From Pseudomonas sp. Irchel 3E13 (GTDB taxonomy: Bacteria; Pseudomonadota; Gammaproteobacteria; Pseudomonadales; Pseudomonadaceae): 64,000 nucleotides of DNA. The DNA is taken from assembly GCF_900187455.1 (NCBI RefSeq), contig NZ_FYDX01000014.1, forward strand, positions 62,001 to 126,000. The letters run 5' to 3'. Below are positions 1 through 7,854 of this stretch, piece by piece; positions within the stretch are counted from its first letter, which is position 1, and the number at the start of each line of letters is the position of its first letter. A model generated the notes under the pieces. The model searched no databases. It saw only the letters and a program-made list of their open reading frames with translations, and was not told the DNA's origin. The position numbers and the translations under genes are program-made.

Positions 1-16
1 CGCGCAACGCATGCGA

Positions 17-35
17 AGGGCCGCAACGCGGCCCT
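17..35 (-). terminator. Hairpin downstream of the GNAT gene
   Basis: An 8-bp perfect stem (AGGGCCGC, loop AAC, GCGGCCCT) lies 2 bp beyond the stop codon of the minus-strand acetyltransferase. There is only a short T-containing tail, so it may be a weak or bidirectional terminator. Confidence 0.5.
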
Positions 36-37
36 CA

Positions 38-526
38 TCACAACCCCTTCGCCATCTCCGCCGTCCCCGCCCAGCCCAGCGCCTGATACAGCGGCCGCCC
101 CGCCTCGGTGGCATGCAATATCGCGAACCCCAGCCCGCGCCGCGCGAACTCCGCCTCTCCCAGCCGCATCAACTTCGACGCCAGCCCGCGGCGCCGATAC
201 CCCGGCTCGACGTAGACATTGAGCACATACCCGCGCTGATCGACCGCCGGGTGCGCCGGATGCGGCGGCCATTCGATGCTCATCAACCCGATCGCCGCCG
301 CCGGCGCATCGCCCTCCAGCACCACGAACCCGTAATAGCGCCCGTCTGCCAGGCGTGGCTCCAGCCAGGGCCGAAAGTGCTGCGTCATCCGCCGCAGGTT
401 CTGCGCATCGCCACCGGCCTCGAGAAACATCGCCTCGCGATGACGGCAAACCATCTCGCGATCCCCCGTTTCAAGCCGGCGCAGCGTAAAGCCAGAGAAG
501 TCGAGATCACCGGGAATGTCGTTCAT
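38..526 (-). CDS. GNAT family N-acetyltransferase
   Basis: A 162-residue protein with the GNAT fold. It probably moves an acetyl group from acetyl-CoA to an amine or amino acid; the substrate cannot be told from sequence. The acetyl-CoA-binding motif A is visible near residues 110-125 as VYVEPGYRRRGLA, followed by a C-terminal YQALGW motif typical of the family. I chose the internal ATG giving MNDIPGDLDF; a start 13 codons upstream is also open, but its N-terminus looks non-conserved. The gene stands alone. The 267 bp between it and the divergent DMT transporter hold only promoter-type sequence and a short GCCTGCCAAGCAGGC dyad. Confidence 0.85.
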   Translation of the reverse strand: MNDIPGDLDFSGFTLRRLETGDREMVCRHREAMFLEAGGDAQNLRRMTQHFRPWLEPRLADGRYYGFVVLEGDAPAAAIGLMSIEWPPHPAHPAVDQRGYVLNVYVEPGYRRRGLASKLMRLGEAEFARRGLGFAILHATEAGRPLYQALGWAGTAEMAKGL

Positions 527-793
527 TGCGTCGTACCTTGGTCGGAGTTCCAGATTCTCGCGCAACCCGTACCGGGCCGTTAGACACAGATCCCGGACCC
601 GCCTGCCATACAGATTTGCCGGCGTTGCCGCCGCCTCCGCGCCCGTGCGACCAAAGCACTATCGGTAGAAACAGTGTGGGGTCGACGAAAAAAAACTTCT
701 TTGTGGGCGCCGCGAATGTCCGCTATCAATTGCACAAAGCGCCTGCCAAGCAGGCATTCGATGCATTCAATGCAACAGGACCGAACCGTTCAG

Positions 794-1672
794 ATGAATA
801 ACAACAAGACGACGGACGCTGTAGCCCTCCCCGCCCCCACCCACTGGATCGGCCCTGCGGCCTTCGCCTTGCTGGCCTTCGCCGCCAATTCGATCTTCTG
901 CCGCCTGGCCCTGGTCAACGACGCCATCGACCCGCACAGCTTCACCGCCGTGCGCCTGCTCAGCGGTGCGGCCTTCCTGTTGCTGCTGGTCAGGCTGCGC
1001 CAGCCCGGCACGCCACTGGGCGGTAGCTGGAAAGGCGCACTGGCGCTGTTTCTCTATGCCTGGCTGTTTTCCATCGCCTACGTACGACTGGGCGCTGGCG
1101 TCGGGGCGTTGATCCTGTTCGGCGCGGTGCAGATCACCATGTTCGCGGTCTCCTGGCTGCGGGGCGACGGCGTTGCTCCGCGGGTGCTGCTGGGCATGCT
1201 CATCGCCTTTGCCGGGCTGGTTGCCCTGCTCCTGCCCGGCGCCAACGCCCCTGCGCCGGGCAGCGCGCTGATCATGGTGGTATCGGGCATTGCGTGGGGC
1301 GCCTACTCGCTGATTGGCAGGGGCTCGACCCACCCGGTGAGCGACACCGCCGGCAACTTCACCCGTGCCCTGCCACTGCTGCTGGTGCCGGCGCTGGCGG
1401 CGGTGTTCGCCGGGCACCTGCGGATCGGCTCTGCCGGCCTGTTCTATGCCCTCGGCTCCGGCATCCTCGCCTCGGGCGCTGGCTACGCGGTGTGGTACGG
1501 CGTCCTCAAACAGATCAGCGCGCAACAGGCTGCGACCCTGCAGTTGAGCGTGCCGGTGATCGCCGCGCTGGGCGGGGTGATGGTGTTGAGTGAGCCGGTG
1601 TCGATGAGGCTGGTGGGGGCTTCGGTGGTGGTGCTGGGTGGGGTGGGGCTGGCGTTGAGTGGGCGGAAATAG
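794..1672 (+). CDS. EamA/DMT family transporter (metabolite exporter)
   Basis: A 292-residue membrane protein with about ten hydrophobic helices arranged as two EamA repeats, the architecture of RhaT/YdcZ-type drug/metabolite exporters in the inner membrane. The second repeat contains the typical SGIAWGAYSLIGRG and GGVMVLSEP stretches. The start was taken at MNNNKTTDAV, with AGGA about 13 bp upstream; the open frame continues 40 codons further but encodes unlikely sequence. The substrate is unknown. The family includes amino-acid and nucleoside exporters. It diverges from the GNAT gene. Confidence 0.85.
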   Translation: MNNNKTTDAVALPAPTHWIGPAAFALLAFAANSIFCRLALVNDAIDPHSFTAVRLLSGAAFLLLLVRLRQPGTPLGGSWKGALALFLYAWLFSIAYVRLGAGVGALILFGAVQITMFAVSWLRGDGVAPRVLLGMLIAFAGLVALLLPGANAPAPGSALIMVVSGIAWGAYSLIGRGSTHPVSDTAGNFTRALPLLLVPALAAVFAGHLRIGSAGLFYALGSGILASGAGYAVWYGVLKQISAQQAATLQLSVPVIAALGGVMVLSEPVSMRLVGASVVVLGGVGLALSGRK

Positions 1673-1764
1673 AAGCCCGCTTGAAGCCTTGATCCCCCGC
1701 GTACGGCTGCCACCCATTTGTTTGACAGCGAATTCGTGGCGGCTCCAACTGCAAGGTAGACGCC

Positions 1765-1987
1765 ATGAAAAAGATCGTTCCAGATCCCCCATTCTCTTCC
1801 TCTATCAAACCACCCGGCCGCCGCCTGCCACCCGCAGATCGTCGCCTGGCCCCATGCCGATGTTGAAAACGGTCTGCAACAGCTGTCGAGGTTGCTTCGC
1901 TCGGCGACCGAATCCAATTACCAAGCCTGTGAACAAGCCGACTGCCGGGTCGAGGCATTGATCTGGAACACCCAGTTCATGCTGTAG
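1765..1987 (+). pseudogene. Frameshifted DUF6124 (formerly DUF3077) gene remnant
   Basis: The frame opens with ATG and MKKIVPDPP, the typical DUF6124 start, and hits TGA at 1864-1866 after 33 codons. The +1 frame (open from 1769 to the TAG at 1985-1987) continues with DVENGLQQLSRLLRSATESN and YQACEQADC, which aligns with the core of the intact DUF6124 gene at 3062 (VEIGHALEQLAGLLRLSWDS, NYLACETAET). The two halves sit in different frames, so one indel between about 1769 and 1858 separates them. The C-terminus also stops about 15-20 residues earlier than the paralogue. Either this is a decayed duplicate or the assembly has an indel. Confidence 0.65.
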
Positions 1988-2285
1988 GCGGCACAGGACG
2001 TCAGGTCACCGCGAAACGGCGTCCGGTGAATCCGCTCCCACAGAATGGTGAGCGGTTGGCGGTTTGCGATTGCCGCCGTCGGCCACGGCGGGGTTGTCCT
2101 ACTCCGCGCCGACAGCCGCAGCGCATCTCCACAGCAAAAAAATATCCCGCCCTCAGAAACTTGTTTTCGACATCCCAGTCTGTAATAGCAAGCTGCCACT
2201 TCCGCTGTGGCAGCGCCCTCGCCCATGACCTGCGCGGGCCTGAAAACCTCCCGTAAATCACGAGCCCCCTCGTAAGGAAACACCC
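1988..2285. other. Intergenic stretch with half-REP and hairpin
   Basis: No gene is convincing here. A GTGAATCCGCTCCCACAG segment near 2026 looks like half of a Pseudomonas REP palindrome. A perfect 8-bp hairpin (GCTGCCAC, 7-nt loop, GTGGCAGC) lies at 2192-2214, ahead of the repeat-protein gene. GTAAGGAAA just before the ATG at 2286 is a good ribosome binding site. Confidence 0.5.
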
Positions 2286-2705
2286 ATGAAACTCAAGGTT
2301 GTGCTGTTGAGTGCGGTCCTGCTCGCCTCGCCTTTGTCCCAGGCGTTCGCCGACACCTGTCGGGAGAACATTTTCGGCGGACAGGACTGTCAGTATAGCG
2401 ACGGCACCAGCTCCACCAGCCGCTCCAACATCTTTGGCGGACAAGACACCGATTACAGCGACGGGCGCCGCTCAACCAGCCGCGAAAACATCTTCGGCGG
2501 GCAGGACACCAACAACAGCGACGGCACCAGCTCTACCAGCCGCTCCAATATCTTCGGTGGACAAGACACCGATTACAGCGACGGGCGTCGCTCAACCAGC
2601 CGGGAGAACATCTTCGGCGGGCAAGACACCAACAACAGCGACGGCAGCAGCTCGACGAGCCGTTCCAACATCTTTGGTGGGCAGGACACGGACCACTCGG
2701 AGTAG
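2286..2705 (+). CDS. Exported protein built from 20-residue NIFGGQD repeats
   Basis: A 139-residue protein of unknown function. Residues 1-22 form a clear Sec signal peptide (basic MKLK, hydrophobic core, cleavage near AFA-DT). The rest, from C25, is five complete 20-residue units and one 15-residue partial unit, each built on SR(S/E)NIFGGQDT followed by a DYSDG or NNSDG segment. Units alternate between an S/DY/GRRS type and an E/NN/GTSS type, giving a 40-residue super-period. C25 and C35 in unit 1 are the only cysteines of the mature protein and could pair. The composition (Ser, Asp, Gly, Asn, Gln, almost no aliphatics beyond one Ile per unit) suggests an extended or beta-solenoid-like periplasmic or secreted protein. 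No enzymatic motif is visible. It lies between the DUF6124 pseudogene and the intact DUF6124 gene. Confidence 0.85.
   Translation: MKLKVVLLSAVLLASPLSQAFADTCRENIFGGQDCQYSDGTSSTSRSNIFGGQDTDYSDGRRSTSRENIFGGQDTNNSDGTSSTSRSNIFGGQDTDYSDGRRSTSRENIFGGQDTNNSDGSSSTSRSNIFGGQDTDHSE
2358..2702 (+). repeat. In-frame 60-bp tandem repeat array
   Basis: About 5.75 units of 60 bp encode the protein repeats. Every second unit is more alike at the DNA level, so the effective duplication unit is probably 120 bp. Synonymous differences between equivalent units show the array is not freshly expanded. Confidence 0.9.
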
Positions 2706-2708
2706 CAG

Positions 2709-2984
2709 CTAACACATGGCCTTGGTAGTGGCGCCGGGGCTGTACGGCCAGCTTTTATCTTCGCGCCAGTCCACCATCCGCACGCCGAGGATCAGGCTGG
2801 CGCTGTCGGTCAGGTGCCGGCGCGAGGTCAGGTAGGTGGCGTATTGGGTCGCTGTCAAGGTTGCGGGAAGGTGGATGCTGACACTCAAACGATGCCCACG
2901 CGCCGCATAAGGCTGAGTACTATGCGGGGCATCACTTTCCAGGATGGAAACCCCACGGTGAATCGCCCCGGATTCTCTGGACAC
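2709..2984 (-). CDS. Hypothetical protein, possibly not a gene
   Basis: A 91-codon frame whose stop lies 3 bp from the stop of the convergent repeat-protein gene. The C-terminal half (from SVSIHLPATLTATQ to DWREDKSWPY) reads like real protein, with mixed composition and no GC-skew artefacts. The first 30 residues do not, and no good ribosome binding site precedes the ATG. No family is recognised. It could be the 3' remnant of a longer gene. Apart from it, 2706-3061 holds nothing I can identify. Confidence 0.3.
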   Translation of the reverse strand: MSRESGAIHRGVSILESDAPHSTQPYAARGHRLSVSIHLPATLTATQYATYLTSRRHLTDSASLILGVRMVDWREDKSWPYSPGATTKAMC

Positions 2985-3061
2985 CTTGCAAGCTCATTGC
3001 GTAACGCTTTTCAAACTCTACCGGTGACTGAGGTGACTCCACTAATCGTGAGAGGTTACCC

Positions 3062-3364
3062 ATGAAAAAGCTCGTCCCCGATCCACCACCCATCACCACT
3101 ACCCACCATCCCTTCAGCCCTTTCCCGACCACAAAAGCCCCCTTGTTCGCCGTCTGCGACGGTGTCGAAATCGGCCACGCCCTGGAGCAGCTCGCGGGAT
3201 TGCTGCGTTTGTCGTGGGACAGTAATTACCTGGCCTGCGAAACAGCGGAAACCAACAGCGGAATGAGCGAATTGCTCTGGTCCACCCAGCATGTCCTCGA
3301 GATGTCGCAGGCGCTGGTGGATTCATTACTGGCAGGCGTGGCGAGGCAACAGGCCGCGCGCTGA
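3062..3364 (+). CDS. DUF6124 (DUF3077) family protein
   Basis: A 100-residue cytosolic protein of a Pseudomonas-restricted family with no known function. It has the characteristic MKKLVPDPP start, a proline/threonine-rich linker to residue about 30, then a predicted helical core (VEIGHALEQLAGLLRLSWDS, NYLACETAET, LLWSTQHVLEMSQALVDSLL). GAGAGG sits 6-8 bp before the ATG. It is the intact paralogue of the frameshifted copy at 1765. In many pseudomonads these genes occur as scattered single copies with short flanking hypotheticals, as here. Confidence 0.85.
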   Translation: MKKLVPDPPPITTTHHPFSPFPTTKAPLFAVCDGVEIGHALEQLAGLLRLSWDSNYLACETAETNSGMSELLWSTQHVLEMSQALVDSLLAGVARQQAAR

Positions 3365-3381
3365 GCCGGCTGAATGTTGCG

Positions 3382-3401
3382 GGGGCCGCATTCGCGGCCC
3401 C
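3382..3401 (+). terminator. GC-rich hairpin after the DUF6124 gene
   Basis: A perfect 8-bp stem (GGGGCCGC, loop ATTC, GCGGCCCC) 17 bp beyond the stop codon. No T-run follows. Confidence 0.55.
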
Positions 3402-3529
3402 ACCGCTGTTCTGAAGAAGGGGCTGACACCAAGGCCATTTCCGTCCTACGCAGGCGCAAAGCCCGGCTGACTGTCCTACCGCCAGGCATGGGGAATAATT
3501 GCCCGCTCACTGCATCGGAGCTGACCCTC

Positions 3530-3865
3530 ATGAATCCCGGCTACTACCTGCTGGCCGTTATCGGCTTTTTGCTCTCAGGGTGTGGAACCTTCAACACCGT
3601 TGTGCGCGGCGATGATGTCACCGCGAAGAATCTCAAGGAATGGCGCACCCAGTGTTCATCGCTGCCCCGTGTCTACAGCGGTGCGATTTACAACTTCTGC
3701 ATTCTCAATGGCGCACCCAATCCGTCCACCGAGGCCCCTGGGTCACCCGGCGGCATTCCGTTCGTGATCTGGGATATCGCGCTTTCCGGTGCGCTGGACA
3801 CACTGGCCCTGCCGTACACGATTTATCGGCAGGTTGGGGATGGGAATATCGAGTTGCGCCACTGA
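3530..3865 (+). CDS. YceK/YidQ-like lipoprotein
   Basis: A 111-residue predicted outer-membrane lipoprotein with hydrophobic leader MNPGYYLLAVIGFLLSGC, lipobox LLSGC and lipidated C18. The remainder carries the YceK/YidQ (DUF1375) pattern: RVYSGAIYN, a PFVIWDIALSGALDTLALPYT stretch (shown in part) and a terminal IYRQ segment. The ATG at 3530 has GGAG 10 bp upstream. An upstream in-frame ATG at 3374 was rejected because it would bury the signal peptide. The biological role of the family is unknown. Confidence 0.8.
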   Translation: MNPGYYLLAVIGFLLSGCGTFNTVVRGDDVTAKNLKEWRTQCSSLPRVYSGAIYNFCILNGAPNPSTEAPGSPGGIPFVIWDIALSGALDTLALPYTIYRQVGDGNIELRH

Positions 3866-3905
3866 TTTCTGATGGGTTTGAGGGCCTCGTCAGCCACTTG
3901 CAATC

Positions 3906-3935
3906 CTGTAGGAGCGGATTCATCCGCTCCTACAG
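3906..3935. repeat. Perfect palindromic repeat (REP-type)
   Basis: Arms CTGTAGGAGCGGAT and ATCCGCTCCTACAG (14 bp each, 2-nt centre), a common Pseudomonas extragenic palindrome. It lies 40 bp downstream of the YceK-like gene and may also end its transcript. Confidence 0.8.
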
Positions 3936-3970
3936 TTTGCGGTGATATGACGCTTTTTACTTGCCTGCGA

Positions 3971-4007
3971 GATGTGTAGATATCCATGCTCATCGCTGGC
4001 AAGCCAG
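3971..4007. repeat. GATGTGTAGATAYCCATG motif joined to a REP fragment
   Basis: GATGTGTAGATATCCATG is followed by CATCGCTGGCAAGCCAG, a REP half. The first motif recurs as the outer end of both arms of the repeat island at 48422-48885, so it is a mobile or REP-associated sequence. Confidence 0.6.
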
Positions 4008-4057
4008 ATCGTCGAGCCACCGAGCCGCAGCGATGACAGACTAAAATCCCCCATCAA

Positions 4058-4750
4058 TCACGGCAAATACATCCTGAACAACCCGCCTCCCAACGCCCCG
4101 CCGTTGGCAATCTCGATCCGGCCCTGCACGCCATTACGCTCATGCAGCGCGGCGATGCGGGCGGCGAAGTACAGGCCCAGGCCAGTGCTCGCGGTGCTGT
4201 GTTCGATGCCCTGCACATACTGCTCCTGCTGCTCGATCATCTTCGCAGGGAAGCCGGTGCCGTCGTCGTTGATGCTGATGACCAGCATCTCGCCCTCTTC
4301 CCGCACCGTCACCAGCAACGCGTGCCCGGCATAGCGGGTGGCGTTGTTGATGATGTTGGACACCACCGACCCCACCAGCTCGCGGTCGAAGAAGCCCAGC
4401 GGCGTAGCCTCATCAATCTCGAAGCGGGCAACGATGTCGCGGCTGACGAGAATGCCCTCGTAGCCAGCGAGCAACCCGCCGATAAAGTCATCGAGGTCGT
4501 GGTAGTCAGGGAGCATCGGCAACTGGTTGATGCCCAGTTTGTACAGGCCAAGCAACTGCACGAGCATGCCGTTGAGGTGGGCGAACTCGTGCTCGATCAC
4601 CACCTGCTCCGGCGCGTGGTGCTGTTGGTCCTGCAGACGTGCCTGCCACTGGCTGTGGGCCTGCATGAGCATGGCGAGGGAGTTCTTCATGTCGTGCACG
4701 GTGGAGGCGATCACCGTGGAAAAATCCAGCCCCGATTGCTTAGACATCAT
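4058..4750 (-). CDS. Soluble sensor histidine kinase
   Basis: A 230-residue kinase with no membrane segment and no separate sensor domain. An H-box is seen at the start (VHDMKN, H19), then a short DHp-like helix pair. An HATPase_c domain follows from about residue 100, with N box NIINNAT, G1 DDGTGF and G2 STGLGLYFA. It should phosphorylate the adjacent response regulator. Its ATG overlaps that gene's stop codon as ATGA (4747-4750), so the two are translationally coupled. The input may come through protein partners rather than a ligand domain, because only about 80 residues precede the ATPase domain. Confidence 0.85.
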   Translation of the reverse strand: MMSKQSGLDFSTVIASTVHDMKNSLAMLMQAHSQWQARLQDQQHHAPEQVVIEHEFAHLNGMLVQLLGLYKLGINQLPMLPDYHDLDDFIGGLLAGYEGILVSRDIVARFEIDEATPLGFFDRELVGSVVSNIINNATRYAGHALLVTVREEGEMLVISINDDGTGFPAKMIEQQEQYVQGIEHSTASTGLGLYFAARIAALHERNGVQGRIEIANGGALGGGLFRMYLP

Positions 4751-6360
4751 GTCCCCACGGCGCGGATGCGCAGTTTGCGGTAGCGCTCATAGCGCGGATC
4801 GGTATCGGGAATGCCGGCCACCTTGGCCAGGCAATCGCGACATTCCTGCAGCACCGCCGCCGCCGGTTGCTCACCCCCCAGACGCAGCAGCGCCTGGGCG
4901 GTGTTGAGGGCGATGCTGATGTTCTTCGGTTGCAGTTTCAGCGCCTTGCGGAACAGTTCCAGGGCTTCGGTCATCTGCCCGGCCTGGTAGCTGCGCACGC
5001 CTTGGCGGTTGAGGTCGACCGCTTCGTTGCCAGCGCCGAGGATGGAAGGATCGTCGGTGAGCTTGGCGATGTTTTTCATTACCGCGTTGTCGTCGCCGTA
5101 GACCTCGACGCAGTTTTTCAGAATCGATTTGCCGGCGTCTTCCTGGCCCAGTTGCTTGAGCTGCGCGGCCACGGCGAGGGCAGCTTCGGCGGAGAAGAAC
5201 TGGTCCATGGTGTCGAGGCGGGCCATGGCTGCCTCGGTCAGTTTGGCGGCGGTCTCGGCGTCGCCGGCCTGCTGCAGGCCGGTGGCCTTGATCAGGCGGG
5301 CGCGCACTTGCAGGCCCTGGTCTTCGCCGTATTCCTTGGCGACATCGCCGAGCACCTGGTTGATCTCGACCCTGGTACGCGCATCGAGACCGTTGCCGGC
5401 GTTCTTGCTGATCAGCGCCTGGGCCAGGCCGAGGTTGCTTTCCGGGTCTTTGAAGCGCGAGTTCTGGCCCTGGCTGACGGCCTGGCGATACGCCCGCGAA
5501 GCGCTGTCGAAGTCGGCGTTGCCCAAGGCCAGCTTGCCCAGCAGCATCTGCCGCTTGACCGCCAGCGGCGACAGCCGCACCGCGTCTTCCAGCACATGCT
5601 GGGCGCGGCGGTGTTCGCCGCTGGCGGTGAGCACTTCGGCGAGGCCGTCGTACAGGCCGGGCATCATCGAGAAGCTTTTGATCGCCTGTTCGTAGACGTC
5701 TTGGGCCTGGGCGACCTGGCCGCGCTTGAACATCAGTTTGCCCAGTGCCGCGTAGGCCCAGGGCGTCGGGCGGTTGGCCAGAATCGCCTTGAGGAACCGC
5801 TCCAGTTCTTCATGGCGGTTCAGCGCGGCCATGGCGTCGGCGCGGTAACGCAGGCACAGCGGGGCGAAGCGCGGGTCCTGGCGGCAGAGCTGCTCGCAGG
5901 CCACCAGCACTTCGGCCGGGCGGCCACGGTCCAGCGCCTGGAGAATCGGCTTGAGCAGGGTTTTGCGCTGCACCAGTTTGTCCAGCCGCTGGGTCAGGCC
6001 GACCCGGTTGAAGGGCTTGGTCAGGTAGGCGTCGGGTTCGTATTCGAGGGCGCTGAGCACCACCGCCTGGCTGCTTTCGGCGGTGATCATGACGAAGATC
6101 GCTTCGTGGCTGATCAGCTTGTCCAGCATCAGGTCTTCAAGCACCTGCTGGCCGTTCTTCTTGCCGTCGCCCATGTGGAAGTCGTGCAGGACGAAGTCGT
6201 AGCGCTTCTGCGCGCACATGCGAAGGGCGGTTTCACCGCTTTCGGCGGTGTCGACGTCCTTGATGCCCATTTCGCGCAGCATCGATCGCAACGACGTCCG
6301 GAAATCGGTGAAGTCGTCGACGATCAGAAAACTCTTTTGGCTGTAAACCAGCATCCACAA
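4747..6360 (-). CDS. Response regulator with C-terminal TPR repeats
   Basis: A 537-residue protein. Residues about 8-125 form a receiver domain with acidic pair D15/D16, phospho-acceptor D60 (LHDFHMG), T93 and K115 (YLTKPF). The remainder is a long array of tetratricopeptide helices and has no DNA-binding or GGDEF/EAL output. The output is therefore probably protein-protein interaction. It is the first gene of a two-gene unit with the kinase. The start could be M1 or M3 (MLVYSQKSF). Homologues exist across Pseudomonas, but I know of no defined function. Confidence 0.85.
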   Translation of the reverse strand: MWMLVYSQKSFLIVDDFTDFRTSLRSMLREMGIKDVDTAESGETALRMCAQKRYDFVLHDFHMGDGKKNGQQVLEDLMLDKLISHEAIFVMITAESSQAVVLSALEYEPDAYLTKPFNRVGLTQRLDKLVQRKTLLKPILQALDRGRPAEVLVACEQLCRQDPRFAPLCLRYRADAMAALNRHEELERFLKAILANRPTPWAYAALGKLMFKRGQVAQAQDVYEQAIKSFSMMPGLYDGLAEVLTASGEHRRAQHVLEDAVRLSPLAVKRQMLLGKLALGNADFDSASRAYRQAVSQGQNSRFKDPESNLGLAQALISKNAGNGLDARTRVEINQVLGDVAKEYGEDQGLQVRARLIKATGLQQAGDAETAAKLTEAAMARLDTMDQFFSAEAALAVAAQLKQLGQEDAGKSILKNCVEVYGDDNAVMKNIAKLTDDPSILGAGNEAVDLNRQGVRSYQAGQMTEALELFRKALKLQPKNISIALNTAQALLRLGGEQPAAAVLQECRDCLAKVAGIPDTDPRYERYRKLRIRAVGT

Positions 6361-6619
6361 AACCTGTCATTGAAATAATTGAGACGCCCGCACACGCAAG
6401 GACAGGCCCGGCATCGCCGCAAGGGAGGCACGATCACCCGCAACCCTCGCTACGCTATCGGCAGCGCGCAACCATTGCTTGAGCCGGGGAGACACGCTGT
6501 TGTGCTGATCGCACGGGAGGGTGAAACAAGGGCGCCGGAGCAGCTAAATAGCAATGTGCCATTATCGCCGTCCGGCGTGCGCCTTACAACGCGCAGTGAT
6601 CGCAGACGAGAGCTGTCTC
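6361..6619. other. Intergenic region without recognisable gene
   Basis: This is the upstream region of the response regulator and the 3' flank of benE. No conserved motif, hairpin terminator or small ORF with a convincing start was seen. Confidence 0.4.
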
Positions 6620-7822
6620 TCAGTTGGCAGGAGTGGCGACGGTCTCGGCACGGCGTTGGCGGCTGTAGCTCAGCACCCAATGGGCAACCAGGCCGAAGAT
6701 CAGCCCCCAGAACGCTGCGGCCAAGCCGAGGAAGCTCATGCCCGAGGCGGTCACCAGGAAGGTGATCAGCGCCGCTTCACGCTGCTTTTCATCAGCCATG
6801 GCGCCCGCCAGCCCCGTCATGATCGCGCCGAACAGCGCCAGCCCGGCCAACGCGGCGATCAACTCTTTGGGCAAGGCGGAAAACACCGAGGCCAGGGTCG
6901 CGCCGAAAGTGCCCATGAGGATGTAGAACACCCCGCAGGCGATCCCCGCGATGTAGCGTTTGCTGGGTTGTTCGTGGGCTTCGCGGCCGGTGCAGATAGC
7001 TGCGGTGATTGCCGCCAGGTTGAAACCGTGGGAACCGAACGGCGCCAGCAGGACCGAGCCAATGGCGGTGACCGCGAGGATCGGCCGCGCCGGGGTGGTG
7101 TAGCCGGCGCTGCGCATCACCGCCATGCCCGGCACGTATTGCCCGGTGAGGCTGACCAGCGCCAGCGGCAGGCCGATGTTGATGATCGCGTGCCAGCTCC
7201 ATTGCGGCGTGATGAACGCCGGTTCAGCCAGGGCCAGGGTCAGCGCCGAGCCGTTCAACTGGCCGAGCAGGCCGGCCACCGCGCAACCGACGATCAGCAC
7301 CGAGAGAATCGCGTAGCGCGGCGACAGGCGCTTGAACACCAGGTAACTGGCGAACATCGACAGTACCAGCCACGGCTGCACCTTGATCGAGGTGAACAGC
7401 TCGGCGCCGAAGCGGAACAAGATGCCGGCCAGCATCGCCGCCGCGATGGCCTTGGGCAGGCGGCTCATCAGTTTGTCGAAGGCGCCGCTCAAGCCGACCA
7501 GCGCAATGACCAGAGCGGCGACGATATACGCCCCCACCGCTTCGGCCAGCGACACCTGCGGCAGCATCGACACCAGCAACGCCGCGCCAGGCGTGGACCA
7601 CGCGGTAATCACCGGCGCGCGCAGACGCCAGCTCAGCAACAGGCCAGTGACGCCACTGCCAATGGAGATTGCCCAGATCCACGACGACACCTCGGCGGGC
7701 GACAACTGCGCCTCGCGGGCGGCCTGGAACACGATGATCAGCGGGCCGGCGTAGGAAATGATCACAGCGATCAACCCGGCGACAATCGCCGACAGCGAAC
7801 AGTCTTTTCTCAGCGTTTCCAT
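6620..7822 (-). CDS. benE: BenE family benzoate/aromatic acid:H+ symporter
   Basis: A 400-residue inner-membrane protein with about twelve hydrophobic segments covering the BenE family length. Hallmarks are the N-terminal AGLIAVIISYAGPLIIVFQA helix, ITAWSTPGAALL, and TGQYVPGMAVMRSAGY in the central part. The family imports benzoate with protons; related members may carry other compounds. It is divergent from a MocR-type regulator across a 206-bp region containing operator-like repeats. No benzoate degradation genes are in view, so the substrate is uncertain. Confidence 0.9.
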   Translation of the reverse strand: METLRKDCSLSAIVAGLIAVIISYAGPLIIVFQAAREAQLSPAEVSSWIWAISIGSGVTGLLLSWRLRAPVITAWSTPGAALLVSMLPQVSLAEAVGAYIVAALVIALVGLSGAFDKLMSRLPKAIAAAMLAGILFRFGAELFTSIKVQPWLVLSMFASYLVFKRLSPRYAILSVLIVGCAVAGLLGQLNGSALTLALAEPAFITPQWSWHAIINIGLPLALVSLTGQYVPGMAVMRSAGYTTPARPILAVTAIGSVLLAPFGSHGFNLAAITAAICTGREAHEQPSKRYIAGIACGVFYILMGTFGATLASVFSALPKELIAALAGLALFGAIMTGLAGAMADEKQREAALITFLVTASGMSFLGLAAAFWGLIFGLVAHWVLSYSRQRRAETVATPAN

Positions 7823-7854
7823 ACAGTCTCCAGTGGCGGGCGGGGAGCAAATTG

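Noticed and set aside
1483..1958. Minus-strand frames covering the end of the DMT transporter and the DUF6124 remnant
   Set aside because: They overlap a recognised transporter and show no domain; the plus-strand DUF6124 similarity explains the region better.
2358..2702. CRISPR-like regular repeat
   Set aside because: The 60-bp units are contiguous, in frame, and encode protein repeats; there are no unique spacers.
3374..3529. Upstream extension of the YceK-like lipoprotein
   Set aside because: It would place the lipoprotein signal peptide inside the protein; the ATG at 3530 has a proper ribosome binding site.
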